Assembly (NCBI GenBank): GCA_050747525.1 | Contig: JBOGOC010000098.1 | Coordinates: 1 to 20,846, forward strand | Length of the DNA stretch: 20,846 nt | Origin: JBOGOC01 sp050747525 | GTDB lineage: Bacteria; Acidobacteriota; Polarisedimenticolia; JACPZX01; DASXTC01 | Direction: 5' to 3' | Shown here: piece by piece, positions 7,582-16,330 of the stretch | Position numbering within the stretch: the stretch's first letter is position 1 | Layout: every line of letters starts with the position of its first letter | Program-made: the position numbers and the translations under genes | Notes under the pieces: generated by a model | What the model was told of the DNA's origin: nothing | The model's input: only the letters and a program-made list of their open reading frames with translations | The model's database searches: none

Positions 7582-9033
7582 ATGCTCATCCACCTGATCG
7601 GCGTGTGCGGCACCGGCATGGGGTCGCTGGCCGGACTGCTGGCCGGCATGGGGCACCGCGTTCGGGGCTCCGACGAGAACGTCTATCCTCCGGTGTCCAC
7701 GCTGCTCCGGTCGCTCGGCATCCCCATTCTGGAAGGCTACGAGGCCGGGCACATCCTGGAGGGCGAGCGGCCCGACCTGGTCATCGTCGGCAACGTGGTG
7801 AACCGCGGCAACCCCGAGGTCAAGGCGCTGCTGGAGAGCGGCCTCCCCTACCTCAGCATGCCTCAGGCCATCGGGCGGTTCCTCCTCGAAGGCCGCCATC
7901 CGATCGTGGTGACCGGCACCCACGGCAAGACGACCACCACCGCCATGATCGCCTGCATGCTGATGGACGCAGGGCGCGATCCGTCCTTCCTGGTGGGGGG
8001 CGTGCTCAAGGATCTGGGCACCTCCTTTCACCTGGGTGCCCCACGCGAGGGCTCGCCCTTCGTGATCGAAGGCGACGAGTACGAGACCTCGTTCTTCGAC
8101 AAAGGGTCCAAGTTCCTGCATTACAGGCCGCGCACCGCCGTGCTCACCAGCGTGGAGTACGACCATGCCGAGATGTTCCCCACGCTCGAGTCGGTCAAGG
8201 AGGCCTTCCGCGGCCTGGTGGCCCTGATCCCGCCCGCCAAGGACGGCGGGTCGCTGGTGGTGTGCGCCGACGATCCGCTGGCCATGGAAGTGGCGCGGGG
8301 ATGCCGCGGCGAGCTGATCCCCTACGGGCTGGGCGAGGGCTCGGTGGTGAAAGGGGAGATGCTGAGCGCGGGCCCCGAAGGGATGGTGTTTCGAGCCAGC
8401 GCCCACGGAAACGACCTGGGGACCTTCTCGCTCCCGCAGACGGGGCACCACAATCTGCGGAACGCGCTCTCGGCCGTGGCGGTGGGCCGCGTCCTGGGGC
8501 TGACCCCCGACCAGATGCGCCCGGGCCTGGCCTCGTTCCAGGGCGTGCGGCGGCGCCAGGAGGTGCGAGGCGTGGCCGCGGGGGTGACCGTGATCGACGA
8601 TTTCGCTCATCACCCCACCGCGGTGCGCGAGACCATCGGGGGGGTGCGGGCCCGCTACCCGGGCCAGCGCGTGTGGGCCATCTTCGAACCGCGCACCAAC
8701 ACGACGCGGCGCGACGTCTTCCAGCAGGAGTACGCCGGCGCGTTCGACGGCGCCGACGAAATCGTGCTGGCGCCGGTGGATCACCCGGAGCGCGCGCCCG
8801 AGGGGCAGCGCTTCAGCGTGGAGCGGCTGATCGCGGACCTGCGCGCGCGCGGCCTGCGGGCGGCGGCCCTTCCTTCCGTGGACGCCATCGTGGCGCGCGT
8901 GGCCGACAAGGCCCGCCGCGGCGACGTCCTGCTGGTCATGAGCAACGGGGGATTCGGCGGCATCCACGCCCGCCTGATCGACGCTCTCCAGGGCGGCACG
9001 GCCGTGGAGACGGGACGGGCTCCTTCGCCCTGA
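7582..9033 (+). CDS. mpl: UDP-N-acetylmuramate:L-Ala-gamma-D-Glu-meso-DAP ligase
   Basis: 483 aa, normal for Mpl. This Mur-ligase relative joins recycled murein tripeptide to UDP-MurNAc in the cytosol, bypassing MurC, MurD and MurE. The N-terminal Rossmann domain opens with HLIGVCGTGMGSLAGLL, followed by the Mpl-type GSDENVYPPVST at about 29-40. The ATP loop is GTHGKTTTT (112-120). GDEYETSFFDKGSKF with HYRPRTAV and the EYDHAEMF segment are characteristic of Mpl rather than MurC. The C-terminal domain carries DDFAHHPTAV and FEPRTNT. ATG 7582 is chosen because family homology begins there. An ATG at 7531 and earlier in-frame codons lie in non-biased sequence. There is no Shine-Dalgarno, so initiation may be leaderless. 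The stop abuts the convergent neighbour's stop (TGATCA, 9031-9036). It implies meso-DAP peptidoglycan recycling. Confidence 0.93.
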   Translation: MLIHLIGVCGTGMGSLAGLLAGMGHRVRGSDENVYPPVSTLLRSLGIPILEGYEAGHILEGERPDLVIVGNVVNRGNPEVKALLESGLPYLSMPQAIGRFLLEGRHPIVVTGTHGKTTTTAMIACMLMDAGRDPSFLVGGVLKDLGTSFHLGAPREGSPFVIEGDEYETSFFDKGSKFLHYRPRTAVLTSVEYDHAEMFPTLESVKEAFRGLVALIPPAKDGGSLVVCADDPLAMEVARGCRGELIPYGLGEGSVVKGEMLSAGPEGMVFRASAHGNDLGTFSLPQTGHHNLRNALSAVAVGRVLGLTPDQMRPGLASFQGVRRRQEVRGVAAGVTVIDDFAHHPTAVRETIGGVRARYPGQRVWAIFEPRTNTTRRDVFQQEYAGAFDGADEIVLAPVDHPERAPEGQRFSVERLIADLRARGLRAAALPSVDAIVARVADKARRGDVLLVMSNGGFGGIHARLIDALQGGTAVETGRAPSP

Positions 9034-10344
9034 TCAGCCCTTCGCCGTGCGGCATCCCGGACCGGCCAGCGGCGTGCGCAGGATCGTGCTCTTCGTCAGC
9101 CGCTCCGGCGGCCAGATGACCCCGCCGTCGAAAGCCCGAAGCTGGCTGGATGCCACGTAGAAGAGCTCGTCCTTCACCAGCACCCCCGTGGTCGGGATGT
9201 CGAACTCGGGGCGGTTCCGGTCGAGCACGGCGTGGCAGGTGACCTGCGACAGCGACGGATCCAGCTCGGCCTGCGCGACTTGATTCGGCGACGAACCCAG
9301 TCCATTCTGAACCGCCACCAGCGTCCGGCCGCGCACGTACAGTCCGTCGATGCCCGACAGGGTGACGTCCTCGGGGAGCCGCAGCGCGCGCACTTCGCGC
9401 GTGGCCGCCTGCATCACCTGCACGCCGCGCAGGTGATCCGCCAGGAAAATGAGCGCGCCGTCATCGGAGGCCGCGATCCCGTTGACGAATCCCTGGTACT
9501 CCACCACGCGCACGGGGGACTCGGTCCCCGGAGTCACGCGCCAGATGCCGTCGGGCCCCGCCGAGAGCCACGCTCCCCCGTCGGGCGTGATCACCAGGTC
9601 GTTGAAGCAGACCGGCGCCTCGCGGCTTCCCGTCACGTGCTTCCCCACCAGCCGCCCCGACCGCAGATCGAAACGGAAGACCCCGGTCCGGCCGCGGGTC
9701 TCCGGATCGTCGGGGACCATGGGAGGGGTCGGCTCCATCGGGTTGCAGGCGTTGGCCCACAGCTCGCGCCGGCGCGGCTCCACCTTCATGCCGAGCACGG
9801 CCCATATCCCCGATCCCGCCTGCGGCACGAAGTCGCTGACCGCTCCGTCGCGACCGACCTTCACGATCTTGCGCTTGTACAAGCTGCCGACGTAGAAGAC
9901 GTCGTGCTCCGGATCCCAGGCCACGTTCTCGGGGATCAGGTCCTTCTCCTCGAGCGTCCAGGCCACACGGCCCCCCGTCAACGGTGACGCGTTCGCTTTG
10001 AGAGCGTCGATCGCGGCCGTGACTCCGGCCACGGTGAGCGACGCCGCGAACGCATCCTCCAGGCGCTTCAGGCTGCCCACGCCACCCAGCCGGGCCGCGC
10101 GCTGCAGAAAGGGGACCGCCTCACCGGACCTCCCCGACCGCGCCAGCGCCTCCGCGGCGGCCAGATGAAGGGCCGGCGTGTGGGGCGCCTCGCGCGAGGC
10201 CGCGATGAAGTGCTCGACGGCCCCCCTGGCATCGCCCGACTGCAGGGCTTTGCTCGCTCTTTCGAGCCTCGCCTCCAGGGTTTCGGGGACGGTGGCTGCG
10301 GTGAGGCCGGCGGCGAGCAGGGCTGTGAAGGCGGCGCGGATCAT
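9034..10344 (-). CDS. secreted TPR plus SMP-30-like beta-propeller protein
   Basis: 436 aa. A short signal peptide (MIRAAFTALLAAGLTAAT) is followed by two or three TPR-like helices (about 25-105, with SGDARGAVEHFIAASREAP and HLAAAEALARSGRSGEAV). The rest is repetitive beta sheet resembling SMP-30/gluconolactonase or other six-bladed propellers: PENVAWDPEHDVFYVGSL, VCFNDLVITPDGGAWLS, GFVNGIAASDDGALIFL and LSGIDGLYVRGRTLVAVQ. The repeated blade phrase 'G(I/V)xxxxDGxxxxL' is visible. Location is likely periplasmic. Enzyme activity is not assured, because many such proteins are binding propellers. GGAGAG lies 5 nt before ATG 10344. It is 50 nt behind the FGE lipoprotein gene on the same strand, with a small GC hairpin between. 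Its end touches mpl with no spacer. Confidence 0.8.
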   Translation of the reverse strand: MIRAAFTALLAAGLTAATVPETLEARLERASKALQSGDARGAVEHFIAASREAPHTPALHLAAAEALARSGRSGEAVPFLQRAARLGGVGSLKRLEDAFAASLTVAGVTAAIDALKANASPLTGGRVAWTLEEKDLIPENVAWDPEHDVFYVGSLYKRKIVKVGRDGAVSDFVPQAGSGIWAVLGMKVEPRRRELWANACNPMEPTPPMVPDDPETRGRTGVFRFDLRSGRLVGKHVTGSREAPVCFNDLVITPDGGAWLSAGPDGIWRVTPGTESPVRVVEYQGFVNGIAASDDGALIFLADHLRGVQVMQAATREVRALRLPEDVTLSGIDGLYVRGRTLVAVQNGLGSSPNQVAQAELDPSLSQVTCHAVLDRNRPEFDIPTTGVLVKDELFYVASSQLRAFDGGVIWPPERLTKSTILRTPLAGPGCRTAKG

Positions 10345-10370
10345 GAACTCTCCAGACGAAGGTGGTCATG

Positions 10371-10386
10371 CCGGCCGGAGGGCCGG
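10371..10386 (-). terminator. GC stem-loop between FGE and propeller genes
   Basis: CCGGCC and GGCCGG pair perfectly (6 bp) around a 4-nt loop, 8 nt after the FGE stop. There is no T run, so this is at most a weak or U-less terminator or an mRNA-end stabiliser. Confidence 0.3.
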
Positions 10387-10394
10387 ATTGTACC

Positions 10395-11465
<1,071 letters not shown>

Positions 11466-11527
11466 TCGTATCTCCACAAGGCCCGTCGTAGCCGTAGGAT
11501 AAGGCCTATTCGCCCATATTGGTTTCT

Positions 11528-11557
11528 TTGACCCCCCGGGGGACTTTACGGTAGCAT
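11528..11557 (+). promoter_or_regulatory. candidate sigma70 promoter of the OmpW-like gene
   Basis: TTGACC (11528-11533), an 18-bp spacer, and TAGCAT (11552-11557, 4 of 6 matches). The start would fall near 11564, leaving about 44 nt of leader before GTG 11608. The spacer carries a palindrome CCCCCGGGGG (11532-11541), which could be a protein-binding site or just GC bias. The same 142-bp gap must also hold the divergent FGE promoter, which I could not place. Confidence 0.5.
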
Positions 11558-11607
11558 GAACGCCGTTTGAACGTTGGACTCCACTCATCCCTCATGGAGG
11601 ACATCAC

Positions 11608-12216
11608 GTGAAGCGCATTCTGGCTCTGGCGCTTGTTCTGGCTGTATGCGGCACCGCTCATTCGGCCTTCGCCGCTTCGGATACCCGATTCAAGATTTTC
11701 GGGGCCGCGGCCTGGGTCGCCCCCATGGACGACGAGGATTTCGACATCAGCGGCATCGACGACACGCTCGAGGCCGCCGACGCCTTCGGCTGGAGCATAG
11801 GCTTCGAGTTTCAGTTCACCGATCGGCTGGGGATCGAGGTGGATTACATCAACGCTACCCAGGACATCGATTTCGGCGGGGACACCATCGCCGAGGTGGA
11901 CTTCCAGCCGATCAGCGCTTCGCTCAACATCCATCTGATCGACAGCGACGTCATCGATCTGTACATCGCCCCGACCGCCTCGTGGGTCAACTGGGGAGAC
12001 ATCGAGACGACGGGTGGCGGCATCAGCGTCGAGACCGGCACCGACACCGAGTTCGCCTGGGGCGCCCAGATCGGCCTGGACATCGGGCTGGGTGACCGGG
12101 TGTGCATCGTCACGGGCCTGCGCTACCTGAATCTCGATCTCACCGGGGATGACCTCGATGGCGAGCTGGGGGTCAATCCGCTCATCGCCCGCGCCGGCAT
12201 CGGGATCCGGTTCTAG
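11608..12216 (+). CDS. OmpW-like outer-membrane beta-barrel protein
   Basis: 202 aa. The signal peptide MKRILALALVLAVCGTAHS ends near AFA (cleavage after residue 22). The mature chain alternates polar and hydrophobic residues as in an eight-stranded barrel: FGWSIGFEFQFTDRLGIEVDY, VDFQPISASLNIHLI, IDLYIAPTASWVNWGD, WGAQIGLDIGLGD and CIVTGLRYLNLDL. It ends with GIGIRF, the terminal Phe being the outer-membrane insertion signal. The strand pairs resemble OmpW-family pores for small hydrophobic molecules, though this is strikingly acidic (many Asp/Glu, few Lys/Arg). GGAGG lies 7 nt before GTG 11608. A sigma70-like promoter precedes it and a strong hairpin lies 38 nt after its stop. Specific ligand unknown. 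Confidence 0.83.
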   Translation: MKRILALALVLAVCGTAHSAFAASDTRFKIFGAAAWVAPMDDEDFDISGIDDTLEAADAFGWSIGFEFQFTDRLGIEVDYINATQDIDFGGDTIAEVDFQPISASLNIHLIDSDVIDLYIAPTASWVNWGDIETTGGGISVETGTDTEFAWGAQIGLDIGLGDRVCIVTGLRYLNLDLTGDDLDGELGVNPLIARAGIGIRF

Positions 12217-12234
12217 TCATCGGGACCTGATCCC

Positions 12235-12519
12235 TTGAACGCTCAACAGACTTCCGGGAGGCCCGAACGGGCCTCCCGGGCCCGCATCGGGCTCATCGTC
12301 CTCTTCGTGGCCAGCGAGATCCTCGGCCTGCTGCTGGGGCAGTGGTTCTTCGGCATCTACACCAAGACCGTTCCCCCGGCCGTGGTCACCGGGTTCAACG
12401 TCGCCACGGCGCACGGCATGTTCCTGATGAACGGGGCCATCGCGGGGCTGGTGATCTTCCTCTGGAGCCTGCTGGCGGCGTGGCTCGCCCCCTTCTTCAG
12501 GGCGAAACGCGAGGACTGA
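12235..12519 (+). CDS. small two-helix membrane protein of unknown function
   Basis: Up to 94 aa. I do not recognise the family. Two hydrophobic helices are visible, around RIGLIVLFVASEILGLLLGQ and GMFLMNGAIAGLVIFLWSLL, separated by a loop containing FFGIYTKTVPPAVVTGFN, with a charged tail FRAKRED. The steady G/C third positions from about 12280 to the stop show real coding. The start is uncertain. TTG 12235 has no ribosome site and would translate through the hairpin at 12254-12279. GTG 12307 would cut the first helix. The frame is the same as the OmpW-like gene 18 nt upstream. The 3' end overlaps the convergent GT4 gene by 23 nt. It is probably inner membrane. Confidence 0.6.
   Translation: MNAQQTSGRPERASRARIGLIVLFVASEILGLLLGQWFFGIYTKTVPPAVVTGFNVATAHGMFLMNGAIAGLVIFLWSLLAAWLAPFFRAKRED
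12254..12279 (+). terminator. strong stem-loop after the OmpW-like gene
   Basis: Perfect 11-bp inverted repeat CCGGGAGGCCC / GGGCCTCCCGG with the loop GAAC, 38 nt after the OmpW-like stop. No T run follows, so it may be a U-less terminator, or a structure controlling the small membrane gene whose 5' end it overlaps. It is the strongest hairpin I found in the window. Confidence 0.5.
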
Positions 12520-13720
12520 ACAGTCCGGCCAGGGCGCGCCCGCTGGCCTCGATGCTGAAGAGATCCTCTACCAGCGCGCGGCCGTCCCGCGCGCACCCGG
12601 CGCGCAGCGCCGGCTCGTCCATCATGCGTCCGAGGGCCGACGCCAGCGCCGCGGCATCGCGCTCCGGGACGAGCAGCCCGGTGGCTTCATCGCGCACTGC
12701 CTCCGGGATCCCCGAGATCGCGGTGCTCACCACGGGCACCCCCGCCGCGAGCGCTTCCAGGATGGTGTTGGGGATGCCGTCCCGATCCTGATTGGCCAGC
12801 ACGATGCATGGCAGCACGAAGATCCCGGCCGAGGCCAGCACGTCGGGGATCCGGTCGTGCTCGATGGCTCCGTGCAGGACCACCCGGCCCGAAAGACCCA
12901 GATCGCGGGCCGCCTTTTCGATGGAGGCGCGCTGATCCCCGTCGCCGTAGACATCCAGGGTGAAGCGTCGTCCCTCCTTCGCCAGCAGGGCCAGGGCCTC
13001 CATCAGCCACGGAAATCCCTTCTTTTCTTTGAGCCGGGTGATGGTGATCAGCCGGGCGGGGTCCGGCTCGCGCTCGCGCCGCGCCGGGACGAAGCGCTCC
13101 AGGTCCACGCCGTGGTAGACGCGGCGCACCTTGGCCGGATCGACATCGGGATCGCGCGCCTTCTCGCACAGGGAACGAAGATGGGTCTCGTTGAATCCGG
13201 TGCACGTGGCCACGAAACGCGCCGCGCGGATCTTCTCCAGGAGCCTCCCCGGGTTGGTGTACAGATCGTTGGCGTGCCCCGTGAACGAGAAGGGCAGGTC
13301 CAGGCATGCGGCGGCGGCCAGCGCGGCATCGGCCAGGTAGTCGGCGTGCTGCGCGTGGACGTGCGACGCACCGGCTCGCCGGATCCGGTCGGCCAGGAAG
13401 AAGACCTCCAGGATGTGGCCCCCGCGCGCCATGCGCCCTCCCAGACGCAGGGCGGTGCGCAGGCCACGGACGAATCCCCGCGGCGAGCGCAGCAGGCAGG
13501 CCAGGGCGGCGCTCCAGCAGGCGGGTGACGAGCCCGGCGGCACGTAGGTGGTGCGCTCGATCCACGTCTTCAGGCCGGGCTGGGCCTCCACGCCAGGAAG
13601 CGGAGGCTTGAAGGAGAACAGCGCCAGGCTCACGCCGGCCTCGGTCAGGCCGCGCACCTCGTTGAGGACCCAGCCGCCACCCCAGCGCGGGAAGCGGTTG
13701 GCGACGTAGGCGACCTTCAC
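12497..13720 (-). CDS. GT4-family glycosyltransferase, colanic-acid/EPS type
   Basis: 407 aa. The start MKVAYVANRFPRWGGGWVLNE resembles the WcaL/AmsK/EpsF branch of GT4. FSFTGHANDLY and ARFVATCTGFNETHL mark the N-domain. The C-domain begins YHGVDLERFVPA and ITITRLKEKKGFPWLMEAL. LDVYGDGDQ and the donor site DRDGIPNTILEALAAGVPVVSTAISGIPE (EX7E-like, two Glu in ILEALAAGVPVV) follow. It would transfer a nucleotide sugar onto a lipid-linked glycan on the cytosolic side. GTG 13720 lies 1 nt after the TGA of the RtcB-like gene, so it is translationally coupled and is the last gene of the five-gene operon. It has another GT4 upstream in the same operon, so the product is probably a short branched or repeating glycan. 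Sugar specificity unknown. The end overlaps the convergent small membrane gene. Confidence 0.88.
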   Translation of the reverse strand: MKVAYVANRFPRWGGGWVLNEVRGLTEAGVSLALFSFKPPLPGVEAQPGLKTWIERTTYVPPGSSPACWSAALACLLRSPRGFVRGLRTALRLGGRMARGGHILEVFFLADRIRRAGASHVHAQHADYLADAALAAAACLDLPFSFTGHANDLYTNPGRLLEKIRAARFVATCTGFNETHLRSLCEKARDPDVDPAKVRRVYHGVDLERFVPARREREPDPARLITITRLKEKKGFPWLMEALALLAKEGRRFTLDVYGDGDQRASIEKAARDLGLSGRVVLHGAIEHDRIPDVLASAGIFVLPCIVLANQDRDGIPNTILEALAAGVPVVSTAISGIPEAVRDEATGLLVPERDAAALASALGRMMDEPALRAGCARDGRALVEDLFSIEASGRALAGLFSPRVSP

Positions 13721-13721
13721 G

Positions 13722-15206
13722 TCACGCCTTCAGGACCGCCACGGGGCGCAGCCGTGCGACGGGTGCGGCGAGCCCGCCCGCCTCCGCCACGGCCACCACC
13801 TCGTCGATCGCCTCGTCGGACATGTGCGCCAGCCGTTCGGGCCCCGGCGCTCCGTACGTGTACTTGAGGGTCACGCCAGGGCGGGCGGTGAGTCTCCCCG
13901 CTTCGGCGAACCGCTCGACGGTGCGCCCGGCTCCGTGATCCACCGAGTGCAGCGACGCCTCGGATCCGTCGCGCCCCACGATGACGAACGAGGAGGTGCG
14001 GTTGGTGCCGGGGACCATCACAGGCTGCCCGATCGCCTTCCAGGGATGCCGGTCCGGAAGCCCGCCCGGGCCCACCACGCGCGCGGCGTTGTGGCGATGC
14101 ACCCAGAGGTCCCGCCCTCCCAGCCTCTCCTTCTGGATTGTGTTGTGCGACAGGTCCGCCAGGATCTCCACCTCCACGCCGGGCTGGCCGGTGGCGCGGC
14201 GCAGCGCGTCCTGGATCATGCCGGCGACCGCGGCCCGGTTGGCGTAGCCGTAGTTGGCGGCCATCTTCAGAGTGAGCAGCATCCTTTCCCCTTCCACGGA
14301 GGCGGCGGGAATGGCAACGTGATCCCGCCGGGCGAAGTGATACGCCCACCGGCGCCGCAGGTCGGCGAGGCTTCGCACGTCGCGCGTCAGGTGCAGCCTC
14401 ACCTTGCGCCAGAAGAGGCCGCGCCGTCTCTTCGGGTCCGTCTTGAGTCGCCACGTGTAGAGGCGTCCCAGATCGTGGCCGAGCCTCTCCGAGCCGGTGT
14501 GAAACATGGCCACCACCGCGCCCGGCTCCAGACGCATGAGGCGGCAGGCGGACGCATCGAGCGCCTCGGTGACCACCTGCAGCTCCAGGAAGTGGTTCCC
14601 GCCGCCGATGAAGGCGAACGACCAGCGTCCCGCCTCGAGCGCCGCCCGATCGGCAGCCCGGTCCAGCTCATCGAGGGTCGGCTCCTCCCCCGCAAGGGCG
14701 TTTCCTCCCGCCTCCATGGTGGCGCACTGCGCGGGATCCAGGCCGAACCGGCCCGCCGCCGTGGGGGCCCCCTTCCGGCAGAACTCCTTCACCTCTTGGA
14801 TATCGATCACCGGCTCGCGCCGGCGCCGCGGGATGCGATCGCGCAGCGCCGCCATCAGCGCCTCCACGAAGCGCTCGCTCAGGTCGGACTCCGCCAGCGG
14901 GAGCCGCATCAGGCTCATGCCGCAGTTCTGAGAGGGGCTGGAGAACGAGGGGACCAGATCGCTCGAGGTCGCCACGGCGCTGCTGGACGGCGTCTCGAGC
15001 CGCGGCTTCCAGTGCAGGTCGGGAAGGGCCACCACCGGCGCGGCCACCCAGGGGAGGCGCGAGATGGCCAGCAGGCGCGCAAGCGCCTCCGGGTCGGGGC
15101 CGGCTCCGGGACCGGCATACACATGGACGCCGGGCCCCGAGCCATCGGGGGCCTGAACCAGCCGGGGGACCGCGGGACGCGCCGGGGGCGACTCCGGCAG
15201 CCTCAT
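13722..15206 (-). CDS. divergent RtcB-like RNA-ligase-fold protein
   Basis: 494 aa. RtcB joins RNA ends through a GMP-histidine intermediate with Mn2+. Matching blocks run in order through the chain: VVALPDLHW (58-66), NCGMSL with metal Cys95, IGGGNHFLELQ with His205, FHTGSERLGHDL with His236, KMAANYGYANR, DLSHN with His354, WVHRHNAAR, GQPVMVPGTNRTSSFVIVG, then SVDHGAGR with the guanylylated His424, and RLRPVAVLKA with the near-terminal GTP-contacting Lys493. Two departures stand out. The metal Asp three residues before Cys95 is Ser92, and VHRKGA is VHRHNA. It also has an unusual insert at about 240-300. No archease or RtcA is nearby. ATG 15206 overlaps the upstream stop (ATGA). The match is beyond chance, but a true RNA-ligase activity is doubtful. 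Its neighbours make a nucleotidyl-transfer or RNA-repair role in glycan stress equally open. Confidence 0.82.
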   Translation of the reverse strand: MRLPESPPARPAVPRLVQAPDGSGPGVHVYAGPGAGPDPEALARLLAISRLPWVAAPVVALPDLHWKPRLETPSSSAVATSSDLVPSFSSPSQNCGMSLMRLPLAESDLSERFVEALMAALRDRIPRRRREPVIDIQEVKEFCRKGAPTAAGRFGLDPAQCATMEAGGNALAGEEPTLDELDRAADRAALEAGRWSFAFIGGGNHFLELQVVTEALDASACRLMRLEPGAVVAMFHTGSERLGHDLGRLYTWRLKTDPKRRRGLFWRKVRLHLTRDVRSLADLRRRWAYHFARRDHVAIPAASVEGERMLLTLKMAANYGYANRAAVAGMIQDALRRATGQPGVEVEILADLSHNTIQKERLGGRDLWVHRHNAARVVGPGGLPDRHPWKAIGQPVMVPGTNRTSSFVIVGRDGSEASLHSVDHGAGRTVERFAEAGRLTARPGVTLKYTYGAPGPERLAHMSDEAIDEVVAVAEAGGLAAPVARLRPVAVLKA

Positions 15207-16330
15207 GTCGCGCGTTCCATGGCCTCGGCCAGGCGGGCCGCCGTCTGAGCCACGCTCTCGGACTCTCCGCGCGTGAAGACCGCGCAGCGCGTCCTTTCCA
15301 GAAGGCGGCTCAGAGACGCCGGGGGTGAAGCGGCCGGGCGCCCGCGCGTGGCCGCCAGCGTGTCCAGCAGAGCGGCGCAGGGACGGTAGTCCTCAATCTC
15401 CCGCGCCAGATCGTTCCCCGCGGCCAGCAGCTCCGCCGCCGTGCCGGCCTCGATGGGCTCCACGCCGGGGACCCCGCCCGCCCGCAGGAAGAACAGCGCC
15501 GCGGGAGGCGCCGCCTCCGCCCGCAGGCCGGGGGCCACCGCATAGGTGGGCTTGGGATGCGCCGTGGCCGGAAGATCGCTGCGCTCCATCTCGATCCCCG
15601 AGGCCGCGATGCCCGCCACCGCCATGTCGTCGAGCCGCACCGGCTCGGGGCAGCTGTAGACGCGGTGGTCGTCATGAAAGAGAAGGTTGTCCGAGAGGAG
15701 CCGGGTGCCGGGACGCGAGAGCAGGGACAGGCCCAGGGTGGACTTGCCCACTCCCCCCATGCCGGCCAGCAGAACCGCACCGCCCGACGGAAGCGCCAGC
15801 GCCGAGGCATGCACCATCCCCCATCCCCGCCCACGCCGCAGGCTCCACGCGAGCGGATAGTAGACCGCGAAATACATGAGCTTGAAGAAGAGGCGATCCC
15901 GCTTTCGCTCCACGCGCACGGGGCGCAGGTACTCCAGCCTGCGGCCGAGCCCGCGTGGCACGTAGGAGCACACCGCGTCCACGGTCAGCCGGGGGGCGGC
16001 CTCGCCCGCCAGCGAGTAGGAAAGGGACAGCTCCGGAAAGCCCGGCACGCGCGTCCACAGGGCGTGCGCGACACGCTCCTCGCCGGGATGCACGGCCAGC
16101 GTCAGCCCGCGCCCGGCCTTGGATCCGACCGTCCCCATGGGAAGCGCCGGCACGGCGGCCGGCTCGTTCCAGCGCCACGACGCGCGGACCGCCAGCTCGG
16201 CGGCCGCGTCGGCTCCCTGATGGGTCTCGAAGTGTGCCCGCACGAAGGCCGCCAGGGAAGGGTCGTCCGTCTCCACCGAGACCGGAAGTCCGTGCAGGAC
16301 GAAGCGGGCGCCCGCCATGGCCGCGCTCAC
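15203..16330 (-). CDS. HPr-kinase-like P-loop protein
   Basis: 375 aa from GTG 16330. ATG 16318 (371 aa) is the alternative. The N-terminal 170 residues are a poorly conserved beta-rich domain. The kinase part has HASALAL, the Walker A GMGGVGKST at 190-198, and LLSDNLLF (Asp214), where HprK has a two-aspartate Walker B-like motif. Here the second Asp is Asn215. The family phosphorylates a Ser on HPr. The stand-alone HprK-like relatives are widespread in glycan and peptide-modification clusters with unknown targets. GTG 16330 overlaps the exporter stop (GTGA), and the next gene's ATGA overlaps its stop, so it is locked between the ABC exporter and the RtcB-like gene. No HPr or PTS gene is present, so a carbohydrate, lipid or small-protein substrate is likelier than HPr. 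Confidence 0.8.
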   Translation of the reverse strand: MSAAMAGARFVLHGLPVSVETDDPSLAAFVRAHFETHQGADAAAELAVRASWRWNEPAAVPALPMGTVGSKAGRGLTLAVHPGEERVAHALWTRVPGFPELSLSYSLAGEAAPRLTVDAVCSYVPRGLGRRLEYLRPVRVERKRDRLFFKLMYFAVYYPLAWSLRRGRGWGMVHASALALPSGGAVLLAGMGGVGKSTLGLSLLSRPGTRLLSDNLLFHDDHRVYSCPEPVRLDDMAVAGIAASGIEMERSDLPATAHPKPTYAVAPGLRAEAAPPAALFFLRAGGVPGVEPIEAGTAAELLAAGNDLAREIEDYRPCAALLDTLAATRGRPAASPPASLSRLLERTRCAVFTRGESESVAQTAARLAEAMERAT

